Positions 8,275 to 17,497 of a stretch of DNA of 64,000 nucleotides are shown in pieces. This stretch comes from an uncultured Lachnospiraceae bacterium (lineage in GTDB: Bacteria > Bacillota > Clostridia > Lachnospirales > Lachnospiraceae). The stretch spans positions 1-64,000 of the forward strand of contig CAKNHF010000013.1 in assembly GCA_930972465.1 (NCBI GenBank), written 5' to 3'. Position numbers and translations under genes: made by a program. The notes under the pieces were generated by a model. The model searched no databases. It was not told where the DNA came from and saw nothing but the letters and a program-made list of their open reading frames with translations. Numbering within the stretch: the first letter of the stretch is position 1; each line of letters starts with the position of its first letter.

Positions 8275-9153
8275 ATGGCAGAAAGAATCACAGGACACAC
8301 AGAACTGATCGGCCTGATGGCTTACCCGATCAGACACTCCAGCTCACCGGCAATGCATAATGAAGCATTCGCAACACTGGGACTGGACTACGCTTATCTT
8401 GCGTTTGAGGTCGACAACAGCACACTCGAAGATGCTGTCAAAGGTCTGCGCGCATTAAAAATGGTAGGATCCAATGTATCCATGCCGAATAAGACAGTTG
8501 TAGGACAGTATCTGGATGAACTGTCACCGGCAGCACAGATGTGCGGCGCAGTCAACACGATTGTAAACGACAACGGAAAGCTGATCGGACATATCACGGA
8601 CGGCATCGGATATATGCAGTCTTTAAAAGATAATGATATCGATGTGATCGGAAAGAAGATGACGATCGCAGGCGCAGGCGGAGCTGCAAAAGCAATCGAA
8701 GTACAGGCTGCTCTGGACGGTGTAAAAGAGATTTCCATCTTTAATATTAAGGATAAATTCTGGGAAGCAGCAGAGAAGACAGTCGACACAATCCGCAATA
8801 ACACAGACTGTGTTGTAAATCTGTACGATCTGGATGACAAAGAGAAGTTAAGAGAAGAGATTGCAGACAGCTACCTTTTCGCGCAGGCAACAGGTGTGGG
8901 CATGAAGCCGCTTGAGGGACAGTCTGTAATCCCGGATAAATCTTTCTTCCGCCCGGATCTGATCGTGACAGATACGATCTACGCTCCGAGAGAGACACTG
9001 ACTCTGAAGATGGCAAAAGAGGCAGGATGCCGTAAGACAATGAACGGTCTCGGAATGATGCTCTTCCAGGGCGATGCAGCGTTCTATCTGTGGACAGGCA
9101 AACATATGCCGATCGACCACATGAAGGAAGTGCTCGATATTAAGTATGACTAA
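8275..9153 (+). CDS. ydiB: Quinate/shikimate dehydrogenase (YdiB type)
   Basis: The 292-residue NAD(P)-dependent dehydrogenase is much closer to E. coli YdiB than to biosynthetic AroE, sharing the motifs GLMAYPIRHS, VSMPNK, VGMKPLE and TLWTGK-like endings. The catalytic Lys73 (SMPNK) and Asp109 (ITDG) are present, as is the nucleotide loop GAGGA at 133-137. YdiB oxidises or reduces both quinate/3-dehydroquinate and shikimate/3-dehydroshikimate. AGGAGAG precedes the ATG. It heads a same-strand run that includes an MFS transporter and aroD, mirroring the E. coli ydiN-ydiB-aroD locus. A catabolic or salvage role is more likely than aromatic biosynthesis. Confidence 0.88.
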   Translation: MAERITGHTELIGLMAYPIRHSSSPAMHNEAFATLGLDYAYLAFEVDNSTLEDAVKGLRALKMVGSNVSMPNKTVVGQYLDELSPAAQMCGAVNTIVNDNGKLIGHITDGIGYMQSLKDNDIDVIGKKMTIAGAGGAAKAIEVQAALDGVKEISIFNIKDKFWEAAEKTVDTIRNNTDCVVNLYDLDDKEKLREEIADSYLFAQATGVGMKPLEGQSVIPDKSFFRPDLIVTDTIYAPRETLTLKMAKEAGCRKTMNGLGMMLFQGDAAFYLWTGKHMPIDHMKEVLDIKYD

Positions 9154-9184
9154 AATTAGATGAGAGAAGAGGGAGAATCAAAAC

Positions 9185-10372
9185 ATGACTAAAAAATATC
9201 TGCCCAGTGCACTTATTCTTTATTTAAACTATTTTATCCATGGCATTGGCTGCTCCATCTTAAGCCAGCAGGTTGTGAAGGAACTTCTGGCTGAGCAGTG
9301 GGGCATGAGCGATGTAATGGGGGTTACCGCAGTGGCGGCGGCTCTCGGCTTGGGCCGACTTATTTCACTGCCGTTTGCGGGCCCGCTGTCAGACAAGTTC
9401 GGAAGAAGGATCTCCGTGCTGATCGGATGCTTTTCCTATGTGATCTTCTTTGTGGGAATTGTTTTTTCACCGAATATGACGGTTGCCTATGTGGCCGCAG
9501 TTCTCGGAGGTATCGCAAACTCCTTCCTTGATACTGCTACATATCCGGCGGTTGCAGAAATTATCTATAAATACACAGGTATTGCTACGATGGGAATCAA
9601 GCTGTTTATTTCTGTTGCACAGCTCCTGATTCCGTTCTTCCTGGGAATCTGTGCCGGAACAGCATTATCCTACCTGATGCTTCCGCTCGTATGCGGTATC
9701 GTGATCGCAGTGCTCGGAGTACTTGCCATCTTCGCACCAATGCCGAAGATTGAAGGCGTAGGAAAGGGCGAATCCTTCCTGAACAATCTGAAAAGCGCAC
9801 ATTTCTCTATCGAGAGTATTGCGCTGATTCTGATCGGATTCACATGTACAGCTACATTCCAGCTCTGGCTGAACTGTGCACAGACATTCGGTAAAGAAGT
9901 TGCAGGAATCCCGGCTGAAAGTGTTTCCGTGATGCAGACATACTATTCTGCGGGAAGTCTTGTGGCATTGTTCATTACAAGCTTTTTGATTACAAAGTTC
10001 AAACAGGTACGGTTCCTTGTGATCTATCCGGTGATTTCGCTGGTAATGCTGGCTCTTGTATATATTGTTAAGAGTCCGATGATCTGCTATGTGGGAGCAT
10101 TTGTAATCGGTTACTCTGCAGCCGGCGGTGTGCTTCAGATGGCTACAGCTGTTGCAAACGATCTGTTCCCGAAGATCAAAGGTACGCTTACAAGCCTCGT
10201 TATGATCGCGTCCAGTCTCTGCAACTACACGATCTTGACAGCGGCTTCCAACATGAGCGCTTCCGGTGTTATTGTGATGAACATCGTGATCACAATCATC
10301 GGTATCCTTCTTGCACTTTTTGTAAATGCAAGATATGGCGTCCTGCTGAAAAACGCGGACACATCCAAATAG
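9185..10372 (+). CDS. MFS transporter, YdiN-like (putative quinate/shikimate importer)
   Basis: The 395-residue, roughly 12-helix major-facilitator protein contains the typical loop GPLSDKFGRR after helix 2. Several stretches parallel E. coli YdiN: YFIHGIG near the N-terminus, GLGRLIS, GIANSFLDTATYPA, and GAFVIGYSAAGGVLQ. It follows ydiB by 31 bases in the same operon. In E. coli the homologue also sits next to ydiB and aroD, so transport of a shikimate-family acid is a reasonable inference, though not proven for the family. Confidence 0.8.
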   Translation: MTKKYLPSALILYLNYFIHGIGCSILSQQVVKELLAEQWGMSDVMGVTAVAAALGLGRLISLPFAGPLSDKFGRRISVLIGCFSYVIFFVGIVFSPNMTVAYVAAVLGGIANSFLDTATYPAVAEIIYKYTGIATMGIKLFISVAQLLIPFFLGICAGTALSYLMLPLVCGIVIAVLGVLAIFAPMPKIEGVGKGESFLNNLKSAHFSIESIALILIGFTCTATFQLWLNCAQTFGKEVAGIPAESVSVMQTYYSAGSLVALFITSFLITKFKQVRFLVIYPVISLVMLALVYIVKSPMICYVGAFVIGYSAAGGVLQMATAVANDLFPKIKGTLTSLVMIASSLCNYTILTAASNMSASGVIVMNIVITIIGILLALFVNARYGVLLKNADTSK

Positions 10373-10387
10373 GTATAATTAAAGAGA

Positions 10388-10434
10388 GGCAGCTAACGGA
10401 CCGACCGGTATATTGGGCGGTCCGGAACGCTGCC
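10388..10434 (+). other. Two-part intergenic hairpin inside the operon
   Basis: GGCAGC (10388-10393) pairs with GCTGCC (10429-10434), and inside it GGACCG (10398-10403) pairs with CGGTCC (10418-10423). There is no T-run, so it is not a standard terminator. It may be a processing or stability element between the transporter and aroD. Confidence 0.45.
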
Positions 10435-10480
10435 TTCCTGTGATTATTGAAAAATTATAAATGTATAGGAGGAAGAAAGA

Positions 10481-11242
10481 ATGAATCCGGTAAAAGTAAG
10501 AAATGTTGAGATTGGCACAGGCATTCCGAAAATCTGTGTTCCGATCGTAGGAGTTACAAGAGAAGAGATCATCAAAGCTGCCGAGACGATAAAGACAACG
10601 GCGGCAGATGTCGTAGAATGGCGCGTGGACTGGTATGAAGATATCTTTGATTTCGAAAAGACGGAAGAGACCATGAAGGCTTTGAGAGAAGTTCTCGGCG
10701 AGACACCGATCCTCTTTACATTCCGTACTTCGAAAGAAGGCGGCGAGAAAGCGATCGAGACAGACGCTTATGTGGAACTGAACCGGAAAGCGGCAAAGAC
10801 CGGACTCATCGATCTGGTGGATATCGAAGCGTTTACCGGAGATGACGCGGTGAAAGCAGTGGTAGAGACCGCTCACGAGTGCGGTGTGAAAGTTGTCGCA
10901 TCCAACCATGATTTCCACAAGACACCGGACAAGGAGGAGATCGTGTCCCGTCTCCGCAAGATGCAGGATCTCGGCGCAGATATTCCGAAGATAGCTGTTA
11001 TGCCTCAGAATAAAAAAGATGTCCTCACTCTTCTGGCCGCAACAGAGGAGATGGCGACAGAGTATGCGGATCGCCCGATTATTACAATGTCCATGTCGGG
11101 CACAGGTGTAATCAGCCGTCTCTGCGGCGAGGTGTTCGGCTCTGCTCTTACATTCGGCGCAGTCGGAAAAGCATCTGCACCTGGACAGATGGGTGCAGAG
11201 GATCTGCAGACGGTTCTTGGGCTTCTTCACAAGAGCCTGTAA
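10481..11242 (+). CDS. aroD: Type I 3-dehydroquinate dehydratase
   Basis: The 253-residue class-I dehydroquinase converts 3-dehydroquinate to 3-dehydroshikimate through a Schiff base. The catalytic pair His143 (SNHDFHKTP) and Lys170 (PKIAVMPQ) fall at exactly the positions used in the enteric enzymes, and Glu46 and Arg48 (VEWRVD) are also present. AGGAGG precedes the ATG. With YdiB it completes quinate to 3-dehydroquinate to 3-dehydroshikimate to shikimate. Position in an operon with transporters and an esterase suggests a catabolic route rather than chorismate synthesis. Confidence 0.93.
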   Translation: MNPVKVRNVEIGTGIPKICVPIVGVTREEIIKAAETIKTTAADVVEWRVDWYEDIFDFEKTEETMKALREVLGETPILFTFRTSKEGGEKAIETDAYVELNRKAAKTGLIDLVDIEAFTGDDAVKAVVETAHECGVKVVASNHDFHKTPDKEEIVSRLRKMQDLGADIPKIAVMPQNKKDVLTLLAATEEMATEYADRPIITMSMSGTGVISRLCGEVFGSALTFGAVGKASAPGQMGAEDLQTVLGLLHKSL

Positions 11243-11266
11243 GAGATGTGATGAAGGAGGTAGACA

Positions 11267-12247
11267 ATGGCCGGTTTTAATAACAGAGAAGAATTTCTGG
11301 CGTCTGAGCCGGAAATGGACATGACACAGTTCAGACATGTAGAACTGGATCTGAAATATGCAGATCAGTCGGAAAACCAGATACTGGACATCATCTATCC
11401 GGATGAGGGGGAGGGACCCTTCCCCCTCATCATTGTGTTTCATGGCGGGGCATTTGCAATGGGACATAAACGTACGCACTATATCAGTTCCATGTGTCAG
11501 CCTGTGATGCAGGGATATGCAGTGGCCACTGTAGAATACCGTCTGGTACAGGAGGCGCTGTGGCCGGCGCAGCTCATTGACGGAAAGGCTGCGATTCGGT
11601 ATCTTCGTGCGAATGCGGAAAAACTGAATCTGGATCCGGAACGGTTCGCCGTATGGGGAAACTCGGCGGGAGGAACCGTGACGCAGCTTCTGGCTGTGAC
11701 CGGAGATAAAGAAGAATTTGACGATCTGTCTGTGGGAGTGAAGGCTTCCTCTAAAGTACAGTGCGCGGTTGCCTGGTATACCATCAGTGAGCTGTGCTCC
11801 GCCGAGCAGTTCGGAGTTGATATCGAGGATATCCGTACACGTACTGGAGCAGGCAAAGGAATGATGCCGGGAGACGGAGTGGGCACGACATCTCTTTTTA
11901 CAATGCTTTTGGGATATAATCCGATCCAGTATCCGGAACGCACTGTAAAAGTAAGCCCCATCTGCCAGGTGACAGAGGACTGTCCGCCCATGCTCCTGGA
12001 GCACGGGACGGATGATCTCATTATCGATCATCATCAGTCCATCTATATGTATGAAAAGGTTAAGGCTGTGTGCGGCGAAGACTGGGTTCAGCTTGAACTG
12101 TTTGAAGGAGAGCCACACGGCTCCCAGAAAATAAAGGGGGATGACAATATCAGACGGTGCATCGACTTTTTTGATAAGTATCTGTACGGTGGAAACAATC
12201 CATACAGGAAAGAGCTTCAGAAGATCCGTATCGTCGGAGAAGAATAA
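11267..12247 (+). CDS. Alpha/beta-hydrolase carboxylesterase
   Basis: The 326-residue esterase/lipase-type hydrolase has no signal peptide. The oxyanion-hole motif HGG is at 59-61, the nucleophile elbow GNSAGG at 131-136 (Ser133), the acid lies in GTDD (249-250), and the catalytic His284 is in EPHG. It belongs to the hormone-sensitive-lipase/feruloyl-esterase-like group of small-ester hydrolases. It starts 24 bases after aroD with AGGAGG. In this setting it may release quinate or shikimate from an ester such as chlorogenate (inference); the substrate cannot be read from sequence. Confidence 0.82.
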   Translation: MAGFNNREEFLASEPEMDMTQFRHVELDLKYADQSENQILDIIYPDEGEGPFPLIIVFHGGAFAMGHKRTHYISSMCQPVMQGYAVATVEYRLVQEALWPAQLIDGKAAIRYLRANAEKLNLDPERFAVWGNSAGGTVTQLLAVTGDKEEFDDLSVGVKASSKVQCAVAWYTISELCSAEQFGVDIEDIRTRTGAGKGMMPGDGVGTTSLFTMLLGYNPIQYPERTVKVSPICQVTEDCPPMLLEHGTDDLIIDHHQSIYMYEKVKAVCGEDWVQLELFEGEPHGSQKIKGDDNIRRCIDFFDKYLYGGNNPYRKELQKIRIVGEE

Positions 12248-12267
12248 AACGGATGGAGTAAGTTAAA

Positions 12268-13572
12268 ATGGAAACAATAATATCTGTAATAGGACTTTTG
12301 GCGGCAGCGGTCGTATTTATTGTAGTGATTTGGAAAGGACTTGATGTCTTTACCTCTACGATTCTGGTGTCATTTATCATTATCATAACAAGCTGGATGC
12401 AGTGGTGGGATGCACTGACTGCCTACGCGGACGGCTATATCGGCTTTATCGGCAGCAACCTGTTCGTGCTTGTTATAGGAGCCGTGTTCGGGGAACTGAT
12501 GGGATCATCCGGGTGTGCTGAATCCATAGCAAATGTGATTACGGAAAAGCTGGGAGTAAAGAGGGTCATTCTTTCGATTACCGTACTCAGCACTGTATTT
12601 GTCTATGTAGGAGTATCGGGATTCGTCGTTCTGTTTGTTCTGGCGCCGATTGCCACGGTTATGATGAAACAGGCGGGATATCCTTACAGGATGATTCCGG
12701 GTATTATATTTATCGGAGCAACCTGTTCAGCCATGATCCCGTATGCGATCAATATCACAAACATTATGCCTGCGCAGTATCTGGGAACATCCATGGGATC
12801 TGCACCGATCCTGGGATGGATTGCATTTGCGGTATCTATCGCTGTGGGATACTTTTATATGGTCTATGCGGCGAAGAAAGCGGCGGTCAAGGAAGGAACC
12901 GTGGTAGATGCATCTCAGCCGGTGAAGATTGAACCGACCAGAGATGATCTTCCGGTATTTGGAATCGCTTTGATCCCGTTTGTACTGTCAGTGGTACTTG
13001 TACTGCTTTTTTCGAATCTGACAGATATGGATACGAATGCGGTAGTGGTCTTAAGCCTTTTCATCGGATCTGCAGTTAGCGTGATTCTGTGCTTTAAACA
13101 ACTCAAAGGCGTGACGAAGATTATCGGAAAAGGTGTGGACAATGGGATCGGTGCTACGATTATGGCCGCGGCAATTCTCGGATTTTCAGGAGTGCTGCAG
13201 TCCTGCCCGGGCTTTCAGGCAGTTATCGATTTTGTGCTGGGCCTCAATATGAACGCCTATATTACGGAGTTTATCGGGCTGAACATTCTGGCCGGAATTA
13301 TGGGAAGCGGGACTTCCGCGATCGCCATGTTCTTTGAGCATCTGTCTGACGGGCTGATTGCTCAGGGAGCAGATCCTGGTGCGCTTCACAGACTGGCTCC
13401 TGCATGCGCGACAGGAATGAATACTCTTCCGAATGCGGGGGGAATGGTGGCGCAGCTGAGATGGATGAATCTTTCCCTTGCAGAGAGCTACTGGTATGTA
13501 TTTGTGACATCTGTGCTGGCCCCGATGATCGGCTCGGCAGTTGCCGTTATCGCAGCAATCATTTTGTATTAA
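12268..13572 (+). CDS. GntP-like organic-acid/H+ symporter
   Basis: A 434-residue, very hydrophobic permease with about a dozen membrane segments resembles the GntP (gluconate) and related carboxylate symporter families. Recognisable features are GSNLFVLVIGAVFGELMGSSG in the first third and conserved Gly/Asn loops such as GMNTLPNAGG near the C-terminus. It lies 20 bases after the esterase gene. A hydroxylated cyclic acid such as quinate would fit gluconate-family chemistry, but this is inference. Confidence 0.72.
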   Translation: METIISVIGLLAAAVVFIVVIWKGLDVFTSTILVSFIIIITSWMQWWDALTAYADGYIGFIGSNLFVLVIGAVFGELMGSSGCAESIANVITEKLGVKRVILSITVLSTVFVYVGVSGFVVLFVLAPIATVMMKQAGYPYRMIPGIIFIGATCSAMIPYAINITNIMPAQYLGTSMGSAPILGWIAFAVSIAVGYFYMVYAAKKAAVKEGTVVDASQPVKIEPTRDDLPVFGIALIPFVLSVVLVLLFSNLTDMDTNAVVVLSLFIGSAVSVILCFKQLKGVTKIIGKGVDNGIGATIMAAAILGFSGVLQSCPGFQAVIDFVLGLNMNAYITEFIGLNILAGIMGSGTSAIAMFFEHLSDGLIAQGADPGALHRLAPACATGMNTLPNAGGMVAQLRWMNLSLAESYWYVFVTSVLAPMIGSAVAVIAAIILY

Positions 13573-13604
13573 AAATATTTTCCTGAAGGAGGGGAGATCG
13601 CTTT

Positions 13605-14096
13605 ATGAAAAAGGTATTACACTGGATAGACGATTATCTGGAGGAAGTGCTGCTTGTAGCAGCTCTTGCGGCAATGGCAGTCATTATGGGGGTACAGGTG
13701 TTCTGCAGATATGTTCTGGGGGCGTCTCTGTCGTGGTCGGAGGAACTGACCAGATATATATTTATCTGGGCCGGGTTTCTAAGTATAAGCTATTGCACGA
13801 AAAAATGTATCTCTATCAAGATCGAACAGTTTGTAGGGCTTTTCCCGAAACGCGGGAGAGCTGTGTTCAAAGTAGTGAATCATACTTTTGAGCTTATTCT
13901 ATTTATCTATCTGCTTCCGTTTGCCTGGAAATATCTGATGTCAGCGGTGGCAAACGGACAGACAAGCCCTGCAATGGGCATCCCTATGTATTTCGTGCAG
14001 GCGGCTCCCCTGGCGGGGTTCGCACTGTCTGCGGTACGGGTGCTTCAGCGGTGGATCGCAGAATTTCAGACCGCGAGAGGAAAGGGGGAGAAATAA
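13605..14096 (+). CDS. dctQ: TRAP transporter small permease (DctQ)
   Basis: The 163-residue protein has four membrane segments and the DctQ motif SLSWSEELTRYIFIWAGF. It is the small membrane subunit of a tripartite ATP-independent transporter, which imports carboxylates using an ion gradient. It is encoded one base before dctM. GGAGG precedes the ATG. Confidence 0.88.
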   Translation: MKKVLHWIDDYLEEVLLVAALAAMAVIMGVQVFCRYVLGASLSWSEELTRYIFIWAGFLSISYCTKKCISIKIEQFVGLFPKRGRAVFKVVNHTFELILFIYLLPFAWKYLMSAVANGQTSPAMGIPMYFVQAAPLAGFALSAVRVLQRWIAEFQTARGKGEK

Positions 14097-14097
14097 G

Positions 14098-15387
14098 ATG
14101 TCGGCAGTTGTTGTTTTTATTATTTTCGTAGTTTGTCTGGTCATTGCCATTCCGGTTTCCATCTCACTGGGAATTGTCTCTGTGCTCCCGGGAGCGGTGG
14201 ATCCATCCTTTACGGCCAGTGCGACATATGTGATCCGCTCCATGCTGGGAGGGCTTGACAGCTTTCCGCTGCTGGCAGTACCGATGTTCGTGCTGTCGGG
14301 CATTATCATGGCGCGGGGAGGAATTTCCAGAAAGCTTTTTGACGTGTTTGCGTATTTCATGGGAAAGAGAACTGCGGGAATGCCATGCGCGGTGGTTGTG
14401 ACATGTCTGTTCTACGGTGCAATATCGGGTTCCGGACCGGCGACGGTAGCGGCGGTTGGAAGCATGACGATCCCGATTCTCATAGAAATGGGATATGATA
14501 AAAAGTTTACGACGGCTCTTGTGGCGGTGGCCGGAGGGCTCGGCGTTATCATCCCGCCGAGTATTCCGTTTATCATGTACGGTTCTGCGTCGGGAGCGTC
14601 TGTGAGCGATCTGTTTATAGCCGGCATCATCCCTGGACTTCTGATCGGAGCCCTTCTGATGGTTTATGCGTTCTATTACTGCAAAAAGAACGGTGAGGAT
14701 CAGGAAAAGAAGATGGTTGTGGTAGGAGCGCTCCATGAGAAAGGACTTCTCAAAGTGCTGAAGGACAGTGCATTCGCACTGCTGAGCCCGGTTATCATCC
14801 TGGGATGCATCTACACGGGAATCGCGTCGCCTACTGAGGCGGCGGTCATCTCTGTATTCTATGCGCTTATTATCAGCATGTTCATTTATAAGACGATCAA
14901 GGTAAAGGATATATGGGCGATTCTTGTCGAGTCAATCCGTACATATGCCCCGATCCTGTTTATCCTTGCCGCGGCGATCGCCTTTTCACGGGTACTGACA
15001 CTGATGCAGGTTCCGCAGGCAATCAGTTCGTGGATTCTGACACATTTCACGAATCCGGTTATTTTGCTTCTTGTAATCAATGCATTCCTGCTGATCGTGG
15101 GAATGGTCATGGATACAACACCGGCTATTCTGATTCTGACGCCGATTCTTCTTCCGATTGTAGAGTCTATCGGAATGGACCCCATCCACTTTGGAGTGAT
15201 GATGGTGGTGAATCTGGCAATCGGTTTTGTGACACCGCCGATCGGAGTGAACCTGTTTGTTGCCAGCTCGCTTACTGAAGTGCCGCTTATGGAAATTGCG
15301 AAACATGCATTGCCGATGATCCTGTATTTCCTTGTGGCGCTGCTCGTCATTACATTTGTTCCGGCAGTCAGTCTGGCACTGCTGTGA
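14098..15387 (+). CDS. dctM: TRAP transporter large permease (DctM)
   Basis: The 429-residue, 12-segment DctM subunit forms the transport channel. Family motifs include GGLDSFPLLAVPMFVLSG, SGSGPATVAAVGS, GGLGVIIPPSIPFIMYG and a C-terminal GFVTPPIGVNLF. It is translationally close to dctQ (one-base gap) and is followed by its binding protein gene 28 bases on. The order Q-M-P differs from the common P-Q-M. Confidence 0.92.
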   Translation: MSAVVVFIIFVVCLVIAIPVSISLGIVSVLPGAVDPSFTASATYVIRSMLGGLDSFPLLAVPMFVLSGIIMARGGISRKLFDVFAYFMGKRTAGMPCAVVVTCLFYGAISGSGPATVAAVGSMTIPILIEMGYDKKFTTALVAVAGGLGVIIPPSIPFIMYGSASGASVSDLFIAGIIPGLLIGALLMVYAFYYCKKNGEDQEKKMVVVGALHEKGLLKVLKDSAFALLSPVIILGCIYTGIASPTEAAVISVFYALIISMFIYKTIKVKDIWAILVESIRTYAPILFILAAAIAFSRVLTLMQVPQAISSWILTHFTNPVILLLVINAFLLIVGMVMDTTPAILILTPILLPIVESIGMDPIHFGVMMVVNLAIGFVTPPIGVNLFVASSLTEVPLMEIAKHALPMILYFLVALLVITFVPAVSLALL

Positions 15388-15415
15388 CGGCAGATCTGCA
15401 GATAAGGAGGCAGTT

Positions 15416-16417
15416 ATGAAAAAGAGAAATTATATATCCGCTGCGGCTGTGCTGGCCGCGGCAGGCGTTCTGGCGGGCTGTGCGGCCGACGATGGAGAAC
15501 AGCGGTACGCATATCCGCTCGGAACAGCCAGTCCTGAGGACACCGTAACACAGATTTATGCAGAGAAATTTGTTGAAGAAGTAGACAGGCTGAGTGAAGG
15601 AAGGATCAAGATCACAGTTTATCCGAACAGTGTTCTGGGGGGAGACAGAGAACTGCTGGAGAGCTGTTATGACGGAGATATTCCATTCGTGATTCAGAAC
15701 ACAGCTCCTCAGGTCAACTTCATCGATGATACGGCGGTGTTTGACGCCCCCTGTATCTTCAATGATATCGAGACAGTCAGAGAGACAGTTGATCAGCCGG
15801 AATTTCTGGAGAAAATGCAGGAGTCGTACAGAGAGGCAGGATTTGAGCTTCTGGGTTATGCGGATCAGGGCTTCCGTGTAATGTCAACAAATAAGGAAGT
15901 GACTGAGTTCGCTGACTTCAAAGGCCAGAAGATTCGTACCATGGAAGATGCCTACCAGCTTGATTTCTGGCAGCAGCTGGGCTCGAATCCCACACCGATG
16001 AACTTCAGTGAAGTCTATATCGGGCTTCAGCAGCATACCATTGACGCACAGGAGAATCCGTATGAGGTCATCGTGTCAAACCGGCTTTATGAACAGCAGG
16101 ATTACATCATCGAGACAAATCATGTGCCCCATTTGATCTCTCTTGTGGTGAGCGAGGACTTTTATCAGGACCTTCCCGAGGAAGATCAGCAGATTCTTGT
16201 TGAAGCGGAGGCGATCGCAAAAGAGTATGCGCGTGAGCAGTCTGATGAGAGGATCGATGAGAGAATACAGATTATCCGGGACAGCGGGACAGAGATAATT
16301 ACCCCTGGCGATGAGGTCAGAGAACAGATGATCGAAGCATCCGAACCTGTATATGAAGAAATACAGGAAGTGGTGGATCCGGAGATCTACAGTCTGTATA
16401 CGCAAAATGAACAGTAA
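15416..16417 (+). CDS. dctP: TRAP transporter substrate-binding lipoprotein (DctP)
   Basis: The 333-residue solute-binding protein has lipobox VLAGC (Cys22) and the DctP fold. It shows the conserved helix region FVEEVDRLSEGRIKITVYPNS, the arginine-bearing GFRVMSTNKEV segment that usually contacts a substrate carboxylate, and IDAQENPY. The ATG at 15416 with AAGGAGG is correct; an open frame reaches back into dctM. Being last in the operon, it gives the system its specificity, likely a cyclic or aromatic carboxylate given its neighbours. Confidence 0.9.
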   Translation: MKKRNYISAAAVLAAAGVLAGCAADDGEQRYAYPLGTASPEDTVTQIYAEKFVEEVDRLSEGRIKITVYPNSVLGGDRELLESCYDGDIPFVIQNTAPQVNFIDDTAVFDAPCIFNDIETVRETVDQPEFLEKMQESYREAGFELLGYADQGFRVMSTNKEVTEFADFKGQKIRTMEDAYQLDFWQQLGSNPTPMNFSEVYIGLQQHTIDAQENPYEVIVSNRLYEQQDYIIETNHVPHLISLVVSEDFYQDLPEEDQQILVEAEAIAKEYAREQSDERIDERIQIIRDSGTEIITPGDEVREQMIEASEPVYEEIQEVVDPEIYSLYTQNEQ

Positions 16418-16444
16418 AACGGCCTGTCAGGGACGGCAGCCGGT

Positions 16445-16478
16445 AAGAGAATCCTGTACATCAGGGTTCTCTTTTGTT
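16445..16478 (+). terminator. Terminator of the ydiB-to-dctP operon
   Basis: AAGAGAATCCTG (16445-16456) pairs over 12 bp with CAGGGTTCTCTT (16462-16473) around a 5-base loop, followed by a T-rich run. Confidence 0.85.
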
Positions 16479-16534
16479 TTCTGTGATTATAAGAGTACAA
16501 ATTTCACAAAAACAGAGTGAACTCGATTTTTTTA

Positions 16535-16564
16535 TTGATATTAATATTCCGGTTGTGATATAAT
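16535..16564 (+). promoter_or_regulatory. Promoter of the liv operon
   Basis: TTGATA (16535-16540) and perfect TATAAT (16559-16564) with an 18-base spacer, 49 bases before the livH start. Confidence 0.65.
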
Positions 16565-16612
16565 TAGCTGATGTTCAATTAATCACACAAATAAAGATGA
16601 GAGGGAATGATT

Positions 16613-17497
16613 ATGAGCTTTATATCGTATTTGATCAATGGATTAAGTCTTGGAAGTGTGTATGCGATCATTGCCCTGGGATACACCATGGTTTATGGCA
16701 TTGCGAAAATGCTGAATTTCGCACATGGAGATATCATCATGGTCGGAGCATATATTGCTTTGATGAGTATGACCCAGGCAGGAATGCCGCCGTTTGCCGC
16801 AGTGCTTGCCGCAGTAGTGGGATGTACGGTGCTGGGTGTGCTGATTGAGCGTATTGCATACAAACCGCTCCGGAATGCTTCGTCTTCACTGGCCGTACTG
16901 ATTACGGCGATCGGTGTCAGCTATCTGCTGCAGAATCTGGCGCTGCTGATCTTCGGAGCCAATACGCAGACATTTGATTCTGTTATTGACTGGAAGGGGA
17001 TTACACTGGCCGGAGGCGCTCTGAGTATTTCGGGCGTAACGATTGTGACGATTGCCGCATGTATTATAATCATGGCGGTGCTGGTTACATTTGTACAGAA
17101 GACAAAACCTGGCCAGGCCATGCGTGCGGTTTCGGAAGACAAGGGAGCTGCACAGCTTATGGGAATTAACGTAAACGGCACAATCGCACTGACGTTTGCG
17201 ATCGGTTCTGCCCTGGCAGCTATTGCAGGCGTTCTGCTCTGTTCCGCGTACCCGAGCCTGACACCTTACACGGGAGCGATGCCGGGTATCAAGGCATTTG
17301 TGGCAGCGGTTTTCGGCGGAATCGGTTCGATCCAGGGAGCGTTTATCGGCTGACTGCTTCTTGGCATTATCGAGATCATGGGAAGAGCTTACATCTCTTC
17401 ACAGATGGCAGATGCGCTTGTGTTTGCCGTGCTGATCATCGTGCTTCTTGTGAAGCCTACAGGACTGCTCGGAAAACAGATTCAGGAGAAAGTGTAG
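16613..17497 (+). pseudogene. livH: Branched-chain amino acid permease LivH, interrupted by an in-frame TGA
   Basis: LivH is one of two membrane subunits of the branched-chain amino-acid ABC importer. The frame starts at ATG 16613 (GAGGG seven bases upstream; the ATG at 16607 is too close) and reads as a normal LivH (YTMVYGIAKMLNFAHGD, GKPLRN-like and PGIKAFVAAVFGGIGSIQGAFIG motifs). It then meets TGA at 17351-17353. Beyond it the same frame continues for 47 codons of normal LivH tail (LLLGIIEIMGRAYISSQMADALVF...) to TAG 17495-17497. The family has Gly at the stop position, so GGA to TGA is a one-base change. A nonsense mutation, or a sequencing error, would remove the last membrane segments. 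Confidence 0.85.

Noticed and set aside
8275-9153. Biosynthetic shikimate dehydrogenase (aroE proper)
   Set aside because: Motifs, length and neighbours match YdiB better, and no other chorismate-pathway genes than aroD are present.
10379-12118. 579-codon open frame on the minus strand
   Set aside because: It lies opposite aroD and the esterase gene, both with strong motifs and ribosome sites; the reverse frame is compositional and has no domain or start site.
17351-17353. TGA in livH as selenocysteine
   Set aside because: The family has Gly there, no Cys or redox role is known, no SECIS-like hairpin stands out directly after it, and TGA is used as a normal stop in many neighbouring genes.
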